DNA of 7,669 nucleotides from Actinomycetes bacterium (GTDB taxonomy: Bacteria; Actinomycetota; Acidimicrobiia; Acidimicrobiales; CADCSY01). The notes beneath the pieces are model-generated. The model ran no database searches, was not told the DNA's origin, and saw only the letters and a list, made by a program, of their open reading frames with translations. Below are positions 1 through 5,594 of the stretch, one piece after another. A program made the position numbers and the translations under genes. The stretch is taken from NCBI GenBank assembly GCA_025464025.1, contig JAODBP010000195.1, positions 1 through 7,669 of the forward strand. The letters are read 5' to 3'. Positions within the stretch are counted from its first letter, which is position 1, and each line of letters opens with the position of its first letter.

Positions 1-343
1 TGAAGACGACCAGACCGAACCGGCCGGTCTCGAACCGGCCCAGGTCGCGGGCGTCGGCCTCGTGCACCTCGAGGTCGGGGTGGGCTCGGCGGAAGGCGGC
101 GACCATCTCCGGCGTGTGGTCCACGGCGACGTACTCCTCGGTGAGCAACCGGAGGAACGAGGCCGATCGGCCCACCCCGGCACCCACGTCGAGAACCGGG
201 AGGCCCCGCGCATGCGGGGCGACCGTCGCCAAGGCGACCCGCTCGCCGGCGTCGGTCCACGTGTCGAGAGTCGCGTACTCGTCGACCACCTCGGCCCAGG
301 TCGCCCGGTTCCTCCGATCGAGGTCGTCCGCCGAGAGGGTCAC
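1..343 (-). CDS. Class I SAM-dependent methyltransferase, N-terminal part (3' end outside window)
   Basis: The 114 visible residues form the start of a Rossmann-fold methyltransferase. Motif I (LDVGAGVGRS, residues 51-60) is the SAM-binding glycine loop. The VAVDHTPEM segment (72-80) ends strand 2 with Asp75, the usual ribose-binding acid. VHEADARDL (93-101) matches the motif that contacts the adenine, and GRFGLVVF (107-114) begins motif IV before the sequence leaves the window. This suggests a Methyltransf_11/25-type enzyme; the substrate cannot be told because the C-terminal half is missing. It is not PrmC, which sits near here in mycobacteria: PrmC has a long helical domain before motif I, whereas here motif I starts at residue 51. 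GTG at 343 is chosen because an in-frame stop (380-382, the stop of the preceding gene) leaves no other standard start before the conserved part. No convincing Shine-Dalgarno sequence is visible. It lies 36 bases after the preceding gene in the same direction. Confidence 0.85.
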   Translation of the reverse strand, partial: MTLSADDLDRRNRATWAEVVDEYATLDTWTDAGERVALATVAPHARGLPVLDVGAGVGRSASFLRLLTEEYVAVDHTPEMVAAFRRAHPDLEVHEADARDLGRFETGRFGLVVF

Positions 344-379
344 GGCGTGAACTTCGTCATCCTCGGCGAGGGGACCTGT

Positions 380-1300
380 TCAGTCGACGGTGATGATCTC
401 GGCCGGGTCGGCGAGGGCGGCAGCGAGGGCCCGGGTGACGGGGTGGGCGTCGCGCTCGGCCACGGCGAGGACGAGACGAGCGCCGCGTCCATCGGCCAGG
501 CGGGCGTCGGCGGCGGCCGGCACCAGGTCGAGGTCGACGCCGACCGAGGCGACGACCACGACGGGCCGGCCCTCGGCGTCGATGCCGGTGGCCGGCGCCG
601 GCCACGGCGTGCGCAGGTCGGGGGCCTCGACCACCGGGGCCAGCGGGGCCAGGTGGTCGGCGGCGACGAGCGACGGGTCGTGCAGCAGCCTCGACCGGAG
701 CCACCGGTCGGCGGCCAGACCCTGGAGCGGGTGGTTCTCGCCGCCCCGCACCCGGTGCTTCCGGACGAAGGCGACCACGTCGGCCAGCGCCTCGGCCGTG
801 GGCCGGTCGGCCGACACGAGGGCGTGGGCCTCGCGGTCGAACCGGCCGACGCCGATCTCGAGGTGCGGCCCGTCGGCGTCGACGACGACGCGGGCCACCT
901 CCAACCCGTCGACCTCGCCGATCAGCCGACCGTGCTCGACGACCGGGTCGGCCCCGGCGCCGAGGAGCACGTCGGCGAACGGTGCCACCCGCGGGTCGAC
1001 GGGCGGGACGAGCGGGAGCGGCTCGGCCTCGACGCGCGCCAGCGACGTGCCGGTCACCAGCCAGACGACGGGCGGCTCGGCGAACTGCGAGGCCCGCCGG
1101 GCCAGGAGCCCAGCCGCGTCGTCCACGACCAGGTGCACCGGGCCGGTGGCGCCGGCCTTGCGGGCCACGGCCAGGGCCGGACCGAGGGCGCGCGCCGGCT
1201 CGGTGTCGGCCAGCACCCATGCCCCGTCGTCGCCGACCAGGGCGGCGCCGCCCGGGAACGCGACCGACCGCCGGTCCGACGGACCGGCGGTCGAGGTCAC
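380..1300 (-). CDS. Conserved-looking protein of unknown function, about 306 aa
   Basis: I do not recognise the family. This frame has a balanced composition and alternating strand/helix character, while the competing frames on both strands are Arg/Ala/Pro-rich shadows. With the GTG at 1300 the product is 306 residues, acidic to neutral, soluble-looking, with no signal peptide or membrane segment, and with no Cys, no Tyr and no Met after the start. Three parts can be seen: an N-terminal alpha/beta-like part (about 15-90, with HLVVDDAAGLL and VVWLVTGTSL); a middle part (about 105-225) with KHRVRGGENHPLQGLAADRWLR (181-202 region), which looks like the most conserved stretch; and a C-terminal part (about 235-306) with two hydrophobic strands, RPVVVVASVGVDL and ARLVLAVAE. 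GTG 1300 is the first standard start in this frame after rpmE and has GAAGG five bases upstream. The frame stays open further upstream, so the N-terminus is uncertain. It lies 47 bases after rpmE, where mycobacteria carry prfA. Confidence 0.72.
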   Translation of the reverse strand: MTSTAGPSDRRSVAFPGGAALVGDDGAWVLADTEPARALGPALAVARKAGATGPVHLVVDDAAGLLARRASQFAEPPVVWLVTGTSLARVEAEPLPLVPPVDPRVAPFADVLLGAGADPVVEHGRLIGEVDGLEVARVVVDADGPHLEIGVGRFDREAHALVSADRPTAEALADVVAFVRKHRVRGGENHPLQGLAADRWLRSRLLHDPSLVAADHLAPLAPVVEAPDLRTPWPAPATGIDAEGRPVVVVASVGVDLDLVPAAADARLADGRGARLVLAVAERDAHPVTRALAAALADPAEIITVD

Positions 1301-1315
1301 GACTGCCTTCAGCTT

Positions 1316-1334
1316 GGCGGCCAGGAGGGCCGCC
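1316..1334 (-). other. Perfect GC hairpin between rpmE and the downstream gene
   Basis: On the minus strand GGCGGCC, loop CTCCT, GGCCGCC forms a perfect 7-bp stem with a 5-base loop. It starts 13 bases after the rpmE stop codon. No T-tract follows, so it is not a standard intrinsic terminator. It could be an RNA-stabilising or processing element, or just a chance palindrome in Ala/Gly-rich GC sequence. Confidence 0.4.
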
Positions 1335-1347
1335 CGCTGCTGGGGGT

Positions 1348-1560
1348 CTACTTCGCGGCCTTGCGCTCGCCGTAGCGGCGCTGGAAGCGCTCGACGCGAC
1401 CGCCGGAGTCGACCAGGCGCTGCTTGCCCGTGAAGAACGGGTGGCACTGGTTGCACAGCTCGACGTTGATGGTGTCGCCCGTCGAGCGCGTCTCGAAGGT
1501 GCTGCCACACGAGCAGTGGGCCTGCACCATCTTGTACTGGGGGTGGATGTCCGTCTTCAT
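1348..1560 (-). CDS. rpmE: 50S ribosomal protein L31, zinc-binding type
   Basis: This is L31, a small protein of the large ribosomal subunit that contributes to the bridge between subunits. The 70-residue length is normal for the family. It is the zinc-containing (C+) form: Cys16 and Cys18 (CSC) and Cys36 and Cys39 (CNQC) are all present. The N-terminus MKTDIHPQY and the block [26 protein letters not shown] (residues 39 onward) are family hallmarks. ATG 1560 is supported by AGGAG five bases upstream. The gene follows rho by 55 bases, the usual actinobacterial neighbour order. Because the zinc ligands are intact, a second zinc-free paralogue may exist elsewhere under Zur control, but nothing in this window shows that. 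Confidence 0.98.
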   Translation of the reverse strand: MKTDIHPQYKMVQAHCSCGSTFETRSTGDTINVELCNQCHPFFTGKQRLVDSGGRVERFQRRYGERKAAK

Positions 1561-1565
1561 GGGTG

Positions 1566-1570
1566 CTCCT
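1566..1570 (-). promoter_or_regulatory. Ribosome binding site of rpmE
   Basis: AGGAG lies five bases before the ATG at 1560 and fixes the start of L31. It is one of the few strong Shine-Dalgarno sequences in this window. Confidence 0.85.
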
Positions 1571-1592
1571 GTACGGGCTGGATCGCCGAGCC

Positions 1593-1619
1593 AGTGTAGG
1601 GGTTCGGGGCGAGGATCAC
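1593..1619 (-). promoter_or_regulatory. Possible promoter of rpmE
   Basis: In the 55-base gap after rho, TACACT (1598-1593) fits the actinobacterial -10 pattern TAnnnT. A weak -35-like GTGATC (1619-1614, 3 of 6 to TTGACA) overlaps the rho stop codon, with a short 15-base spacer. Transcription would begin near 1586, giving a leader of about 25 bases that includes the AGGAG site. The -35 is poor, so this is only a candidate; readthrough from rho is the alternative. Confidence 0.35.
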
Positions 1620-3385
1620 GCCTTCGCCGAGGCGTCGAGGAACTCCTCGTTGGTGCGGTACTGCTTGAGGCCGTCGAGCAGCCGCTCGAGGGCAGCGCCG
1701 TTGGAGGCGCCCTCGGCGGTGAGGGCGTGGAGGGCCCGGCGGATCTTCCACACCTGCTGGAGCTGCTTGCGGTCGAACAGCAGCTCCTCGTGGCGGGTCG
1801 AGCTGCCGTCGACGTCGATGGCCGGGTAGATCCGGCGCTCGGCCAGGCGCCGGTCGAGCCGCAGCTCCATGTTCCCGGTGCCCTTGAACTCCTCGAAGAT
1901 CACCTCGTCCATCTTCGAGCCCGTCTCGACCAGCGCGGTGGCGAGGATGGTGAGCGAGCCACCCTCCTCGACGTTGCGGGCGGCGCCGAAGAACTTCTTG
2001 GGCGGGTAGAGGGCGCCGGAGTCGATGCCGCCGGACATGATGCGGCCGTTGGGCGGGGCGGCCTGGTTGTAGGCCCGGGCCAGACGGGTGATGCCGTCGA
2101 GGACGATGACCACGTCCTGGCCCTCCTCGACCAGGCGCTTGGCCCGCTCGATGGTGAGCTCGGCCAGCGAGGTGTGCTCCTCGGCCGGGCGGTCGAACGT
2201 CGAGGCGATGACCTCGCCGGTGGTCGACCGGCGCATGTCGGTGACCTCCTCGGGGCGCTCGTCGACGAGCAGCACCATGAGGTGGACGTCGGGGTTGTTG
2301 CGCTCGATCGACTGCACGATCTCCTTGACGATCGTGGTCTTGCCCGCCTTGGGCGGCGAGACGATGAGGCCGCGCTGGCCCTTGCCGATCGGGGCGATGA
2401 GGTCGACGATGCGGGCCGTCATGTCGGCGCTGGTGCCGGTGTCGCGGCCGGGCGTCTCGAGCCGGAGCACCTCGTCCGGGAACAGGGGGGTCAGGTCCTC
2501 GAAGCGGGGCCGCTTGCGGGCGTCCTCCGGGTCCTTGCCGTTGACCTCGTCGATGCGCAGCAGGGCCGGGTTCTTCTCGTTGCGGTTCGCCGGCCGACTG
2601 GCGCCGGCGAGCTGGTCGCCCTTGCGCAGGCTGAACTGCCGCACCTGCTTGACCGACACGTAGACGTCGTCGCGGCTCGGCAGGTAGCCCTTGGTGCGGA
2701 GGAAGCCGTAGCCCTCGTCGCGGAGGTCGAGGAGGCCGCTGCACGGCACCGGCTCGCCGGTGAACGCCTCGTCGGTGCGGTCGCGGAACTGGCCGCCGCC
2801 CTCGCCGCCCTGGCGCTCGCGGTCGCGGCCCCGGCGGCGCCGGCCCCGGCGGTTGTTCGGGTCGTCGTCGTCGCCCGACGGGCGCTGGCCCTCGCCCCCA
2901 CCCGGGGTGGCGGCGTTGGGGTTGGCGTTGGGGTTGCCACCGCCCGGGCGGTCGCCCCGGGGCTGCTGCTGGTCGCGCCCCCGCGGCTGGTCGCGGTCGT
3001 CGCGGCCACGCGGCTGCTGCTGCTCGTCGTCGTGGCCGTCGTCGTGGTCGTCGTGGCCGTCGTCGTGGTGGTCGTCGTCCTCGTCGTCGTCGGCGTCGTC
3101 GTGGGCCTCCGGCTCCGGCTCGGGGGCCTCGACCGGTTCCCGGGGCGCGTCGTCGACCTTCGCCGCCCGGCCCCGACCCCGGCCGTTGCTGGCCGGCGGC
3201 GCGGCAGCGGGTGCCTCCTCGGCCGGCGCGCCGGGCGTGATCCCGGCGGTGGTGAGGATCAGATCGACGAGGTCGGCCTTCTTGGCCCGGGCCGGCGGCT
3301 TGGCGCCCAGGGCCTTGGCGATCGTCAGCAGCTCGTCCCGCTCCTTGCGCTCGAGCACGGATCGCTCGAGGACGGGCTCGCTCAT
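1616..3385 (-). CDS. rho: Transcription termination factor Rho, with long N-terminal low-complexity insertion
   Basis: Rho is the hexameric RNA-dependent ATPase/helicase that releases RNA from RNA polymerase. Of 589 residues (E. coli Rho has 419), the first 50 or so form the Rho N-terminal helical domain ([26 protein letters not shown]). Residues about 52-205 are a low-complexity insertion: Ala/Pro/Glu-rich to 94, Asp/His-rich 95-120, Gln/Pro/Arg/Gly repeats 121-145, NPNANPNA 151-158, and an Arg-rich patch 179-191. The RNA-binding cold-shock-like domain follows (about 212-290, with GYGFLR at 225-230). The RecA-like ATPase domain covers about 320-589. It has Walker A SPPKAGKT (343-350), [13 protein letters not shown] (372-384, with the conserved Glu376), Walker B VVIVLD (425-430), the Q-loop region [19 protein letters not shown], and the late block [27 protein letters not shown]. 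All core motifs are intact. ATG 3385 is supported by GAGG seven bases upstream. A charged insertion at this place is known in actinobacterial Rho proteins; the His/Asp content of this one looks unusual. Confidence 0.98.
   Translation of the reverse strand: MSEPVLERSVLERKERDELLTIAKALGAKPPARAKKADLVDLILTTAGITPGAPAEEAPAAAPPASNGRGRGRAAKVDDAPREPVEAPEPEPEAHDDADDDEDDDHHDDGHDDHDDGHDDEQQQPRGRDDRDQPRGRDQQQPRGDRPGGGNPNANPNAATPGGGEGQRPSGDDDDPNNRRGRRRRGRDRERQGGEGGGQFRDRTDEAFTGEPVPCSGLLDLRDEGYGFLRTKGYLPSRDDVYVSVKQVRQFSLRKGDQLAGASRPANRNEKNPALLRIDEVNGKDPEDARKRPRFEDLTPLFPDEVLRLETPGRDTGTSADMTARIVDLIAPIGKGQRGLIVSPPKAGKTTIVKEIVQSIERNNPDVHLMVLLVDERPEEVTDMRRSTTGEVIASTFDRPAEEHTSLAELTIERAKRLVEEGQDVVIVLDGITRLARAYNQAAPPNGRIMSGGIDSGALYPPKKFFGAARNVEEGGSLTILATALVETGSKMDEVIFEEFKGTGNMELRLDRRLAERRIYPAIDVDGSSTRHEELLFDRKQLQQVWKIRRALHALTAEGASNGAALERLLDGLKQYRTNEEFLDASAKA
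2912..2935 (-). repeat. Perfect 12-bp tandem duplication inside rho
   Basis: The 12-base unit GGCGTTGGGGTT (plus strand) occurs twice, at 2912-2923 and 2924-2935, with no mismatch. It encodes Asn-Pro-Asn-Ala twice (Rho residues 151-158). Identity at the DNA level, third positions included, suggests a recent duplication within the insertion. Confidence 0.85.
2951..3022 (-). repeat. Gln-Pro-Arg-Gly repeat block in the Rho insertion
   Basis: Rho residues 122-145 contain three QPRG units: [18 protein letters not shown] and QPRGDR. The units are imperfect but share codons, consistent with growth by duplication. RG-type repeats of this kind often contact RNA; that role here is inferred. Confidence 0.7.
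3026..3103 (-). repeat. Asp/His-rich low-complexity tract in the Rho insertion
   Basis: Rho residues 95-120 consist of 16 Asp, 6 His, 2 Gly, 1 Ala and 1 Glu, with GHDD occurring twice. On the plus strand this is a nearly pure run of GTC/GTG/GTCGTC triplets, a simple repeat likely to vary in length by slippage. The HDD spacing could bind divalent metal ions, but no structured site can be argued from sequence. Confidence 0.8.
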
Positions 3386-3551
3386 GGAAGTACCTCACGG
3401 GGTTCGAGGACCGGGGCAGGCACATCGCCGGCTCCGGGGATCCGCGCTCGCCGGGAAGGCCACTGCGTGGCGTCGCCGAGGGCGGGGGATCGGCGCCGGG
3501 CCAGACGGCCGCAGCACCGAGCGGGCAGTGTACCAGCGGGGACCGGAGCGT
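3386..3551 (-). promoter_or_regulatory. Intergenic region and probable 5' leader of rho
   Basis: This is the largest gap in the window (166 bases). From the candidate start near 3520 it would give a leader of about 135 bases. It contains the Shine-Dalgarno GAGG (3396-3393) and two small hairpins: CGCCGA/TCGGCG (3474-3495, 6-bp stem, 10-base C-rich loop) and GCCAC/GTGGC (3459-3471, 5-bp stem, 3-base loop). The first part of the leader is C-rich on the RNA strand. Rho genes in several bacteria are autoregulated by Rho-dependent termination in the leader; that may apply here but is not shown. Confidence 0.45.
3393..3396 (-). promoter_or_regulatory. Ribosome binding site of rho
   Basis: GTGAGG upstream of the start places GAGG seven bases before the ATG at 3385. 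It supports this start against the out-of-frame ATG at 3425. Confidence 0.75.
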
Positions 3552-3554
3552 CTA
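3527..3554 (-). promoter_or_regulatory. Candidate promoter of rho
   Basis: TAGACG (3554-3549, 4 of 6 to TTGACA), a 16-base spacer, then TACACT (3532-3527, fits TAnnnT). The -35 element overlaps the TAG stop codon of the rhomboid gene. The same TACACT hexamer appears before rpmE. The elements fit a housekeeping sigma factor, but in GC-rich DNA a single pair of hexamers is only moderate evidence. Confidence 0.45.
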
Positions 3555-4370
3555 CAGGGGGTTGGACGCCACGTAGAGGCTGGCCCCGGCGATGGCCAGG
3601 GTGACCAGGGCGGCGGCGGCCGCCCCCAGCCACCGCTGCTCCCGGCTGCCGTCGGTGGCGTCGAGGATCGTGATCAGCAGGGCCCCGCCGACCAGCCCGC
3701 CCAGGTGGCCGCCGATCGAGACGCCCGGCCGGAAGCTCAGCAGGAGGTTGATCAGGATCAGGCCCCCGATGCCCGTCTGCATCGGGTCGATGCCCCGCCG
3801 GCGCTGGGACAGGAACGTGGCGGCCATGAGGCCGAACACCGCCCCCGAGGCCCCGCCGGTGAGGGCGTTCGGGTCGAGCAGGAGCACGCCGAGGGAGCCG
3901 GCCACCAGGGCGCCGGCGTAGAGGATGCCGAAGCGCAGCCGGCCGAGCGACGGCTCCAGCATGCTGCCCAGCCACCACAGCAGGACCATGTTGAACCCGA
4001 TGTGGAGGATGTCGTAGTGGAGGAAGCCGGAGGTGACGATCCGCCACCAGTCGCCGGCCGCCACGGCCGGCCCGAACAACCCGATGTCGCTGCTGTCGAC
4101 CTGGCCGAGGAAGACCACGGCGTTCACCGCGACCAGCGCCATCGTCACGTAGGGGTCGGGCCGGAGCGACTTGAGCGTGCGCACGGCCGGCGCGCCCTTC
4201 ACGCACTCGCGGCACTGGAAGCCGACCGGCGCCGAGATCATGCAGTCGGGGCAGATCGGCCGCTCGCACCGACGGCACTTGACCCCGGCCTCGCGGGCCG
4301 GGTGCTTGTAGCAGTGCCACTCGAGGTCGTCGTCGGCGTCGAGCGCCTGGTCGGGGTCGTCGGCCGCCAT
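3552..4370 (-). CDS. Rhomboid-family intramembrane serine protease with N-terminal zinc-finger region
   Basis: The 272-residue protein belongs to the rhomboid family, which cleaves membrane-protein substrates within the bilayer. The N-terminal 60 residues are soluble and carry a B-box-like metal-binding pattern: Cys20/His23 (CYKH), Cys32/Cys35 (CRRC), Cys40/Cys43 (CPDC) and Cys53/Cys56 (CREC). About seven hydrophobic segments follow (roughly 74-91, 115-135, 145-164, 171-188, 199-213, 217-236, 248-266). The catalytic Ser is Ser175 in GGASGAVFG and the catalytic His is His222 in GGHLGG. His118, His123 and Asn127 in FLHYDILHIGFNM match the conserved HxxxxHxxxN helix, so the enzyme should be active. 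ATG 4370 is chosen because it opens directly into the zinc-finger region; the upstream open frame is Arg/Pro-rich shadow of the preceding gene. There is no Shine-Dalgarno sequence. It lies 50 bases after the mutase-like gene and 166 bases before rho. Substrates are unknown. Confidence 0.93.
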   Translation of the reverse strand: MAADDPDQALDADDDLEWHCYKHPAREAGVKCRRCERPICPDCMISAPVGFQCRECVKGAPAVRTLKSLRPDPYVTMALVAVNAVVFLGQVDSSDIGLFGPAVAAGDWWRIVTSGFLHYDILHIGFNMVLLWWLGSMLEPSLGRLRFGILYAGALVAGSLGVLLLDPNALTGGASGAVFGLMAATFLSQRRRGIDPMQTGIGGLILINLLLSFRPGVSIGGHLGGLVGGALLITILDATDGSREQRWLGAAAAALVTLAIAGASLYVASNPL

Positions 4371-4378
4371 GGCCGCCG

Positions 4379-4384
4379 ACGCTA
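4379..4384 (-). promoter_or_regulatory. Possible -10 element for a leaderless rhomboid transcript
   Basis: TAGCGT (4384-4379) fits TAnnnT and lies eight bases before the ATG at 4370, the spacing seen for leaderless mRNAs in actinobacteria. The absence of any Shine-Dalgarno sequence before this ATG fits the idea. No good -35 hexamer is present. Confidence 0.25.
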
Positions 4385-4420
4385 GCGACGACCCAGGCGG
4401 ATGCGAGCGCAGGCGTCGCC

Positions 4421-5566
4421 TCAGCGGCTGACGAGCCTGGCCATGAGCGAGTGCCCGGGCACGGCCGCGTACTGGGCCGTGTCGGCCTCGGTGTAGGCGC
4501 CGCCCGGCCCATCGACCTCGCTGTCGACCAGGAGCCACGGCACGGAGTCCATGGTGTGGGTCTTCAGCGCCAGCGGGGTGGCGTGGTCGGGCAGGAGCAG
4601 CAGGCGCCACGGGCCCAGGGCGTCGAGGCCCTCGACCAGCGGGGCCAGGATGCGGGAGTCCCAGTTCTCCAGCGCCTTGACCTTCTCCTCGACGTTGCCG
4701 GCGTGGCCGGCCTCGTCGGTGGCCTCGACGTGGATGAGGAACAGGTCGGTGTCGCCGGCCAGCGCCGCGAGAGCCGCGTCGCGCTTGCCCTCGTAGTTGG
4801 TGTCGAACCAGCCGGTGGCACCCTCGACCTCGACCACCTCGATGTCGGTGAGCACACCGAGGCCGCGGATGAGGTCGACGGCGGTGCAGAGCCCGGCCTT
4901 GAGGCCGTAGGCCTCGCGGAACGGGGTCATCTGCGGCTGCGGGCCCTGGCCCCACAGCCAGATCTGGGTGGCCTTGACGTCCGAGGCACCGACGATCGCC
5001 TTGCTGGCGTCCATCAGGGACTGGAGCTTGGGCGCCGACGGGCCGGTCGGGAACACGGCCGGCTTGTCGGAGAGGTCGTGGGGTGGGGTGCAGTCGGCAT
5101 CGGCCCAGTCCTTCGGGGCGATCACGATGTGCCGGTACTGGAAGCCGGTGTGGAACGAGATCTCATCGCTCCCCAGCTCGGCGTTGAGGGCGTCGATGAC
5201 CTTGGCCGCGTCCTCGGTCGACGGGTGGCCGCCGGCGAAGTCGAGCATGGTGCCGTCGTCGCCGATGGCCACGAGGTTGCAGCGGTAGGCGACCTGGTCG
5301 GGGCGGAGGCGCAGCCCCAGGGCGGCGGCCTCGATCGGCGCCCGACCGGTGTGGTACCTCGCCGGGTCGTAGCCGAGGATGCTCATGTTCCCGACGTCGC
5401 TGCCGGGCGGCAGCCCTTCGGGGATGACGGCGGCGCGGCCGACCTCACCCCGGGCGGCCAGGGCGGCGAGCGTCGGCATGGCGGCGGCCTGCAGGGGCGT
5501 GCGACCGCCGAGCTCGGCCAGGGGCTCGTCGGCGCACCCGTCGGGCACGCACACCACGTACTTCAT
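4421..5566 (-). CDS. ApgM-family alkaline-phosphatase-superfamily protein, probable homoserine kinase (ThrB2-like)
   Basis: The 381-residue protein is a member of the archaeal-type cofactor-independent phosphoglycerate mutase family (COG3635). It has the two-metal active site of the alkaline phosphatase superfamily: Asp9 in PDGCADEPL, the nucleophile Ser56 in GSDVGNMSILGYDP, Asp284 and His288 in EATDEAGH, Asp327-His328 in LLPDHAT, and His337 in THTMDS. The segment TQIWLWGQGP (200-209) is typical of the subgroup annotated as proposed homoserine kinase (TIGR02535 as I remember it). In the threonine cluster it sits directly after hom and thrC, where actinobacteria usually have thrB, and no GHMP-type thrB is present here. 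Homoserine phosphorylation is therefore the likelier role, with glycolytic 3-/2-phosphoglycerate interconversion as the alternative. ATG 5566 (MKYVVCVPDG) is the natural family start; it follows the thrC stop by 28 bases. The Shine-Dalgarno sequence is weak. Confidence 0.9.
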   Translation of the reverse strand: MKYVVCVPDGCADEPLAELGGRTPLQAAAMPTLAALAARGEVGRAAVIPEGLPPGSDVGNMSILGYDPARYHTGRAPIEAAALGLRLRPDQVAYRCNLVAIGDDGTMLDFAGGHPSTEDAAKVIDALNAELGSDEISFHTGFQYRHIVIAPKDWADADCTPPHDLSDKPAVFPTGPSAPKLQSLMDASKAIVGASDVKATQIWLWGQGPQPQMTPFREAYGLKAGLCTAVDLIRGLGVLTDIEVVEVEGATGWFDTNYEGKRDAALAALAGDTDLFLIHVEATDEAGHAGNVEEKVKALENWDSRILAPLVEGLDALGPWRLLLLPDHATPLALKTHTMDSVPWLLVDSEVDGPGGAYTEADTAQYAAVPGHSLMARLVSR

Positions 5567-5594
5567 CGCTGAGCGGAGCCTGCGGAGCGAACCA

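Noticed and set aside
344..370. Tiny frame MTKFTP ending in an overlap with the methyltransferase GTG
   Set aside because: Six codons with no spaced ribosome binding site; a leader peptide cannot be supported.
3026..3103. Triplet run on the plus strand considered as a CRISPR-like or non-coding repeat
   Set aside because: It has no repeat/spacer structure and is fully explained as Asp and His codons of rho.
1557..3425. Minus-strand ATG at 3425 with GGAG six bases upstream, opening a 622-codon frame through rho
   Set aside because: The frame is out of phase with rho, and its translation is Arg/Pro/Ala-rich without any domain, while the rho frame has all family motifs and its own ribosome binding site. 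The GGAG is probably chance.
3459..3495. Small hairpins in the rho leader as an intrinsic terminator of the rhomboid transcript
   Set aside because: Stems are only 5-6 bp and no T-tract follows either one.
62..3604. Long plus-strand open frames (62-1375, 1424-3604 and others such as 4451-5572 and 5379-7031)
   Set aside because: They lie antisense to genes with clear family motifs, are Arg/Gly/Val-rich or repetitive, and stay open only because GC-rich codons rarely give stops on the opposite strand.
3552..4955. Extended version of the rhomboid protein (467 residues)
   Set aside because: The added N-terminal part is a shadow of the mutase-like gene; the real start is at the zinc-finger region (4370).
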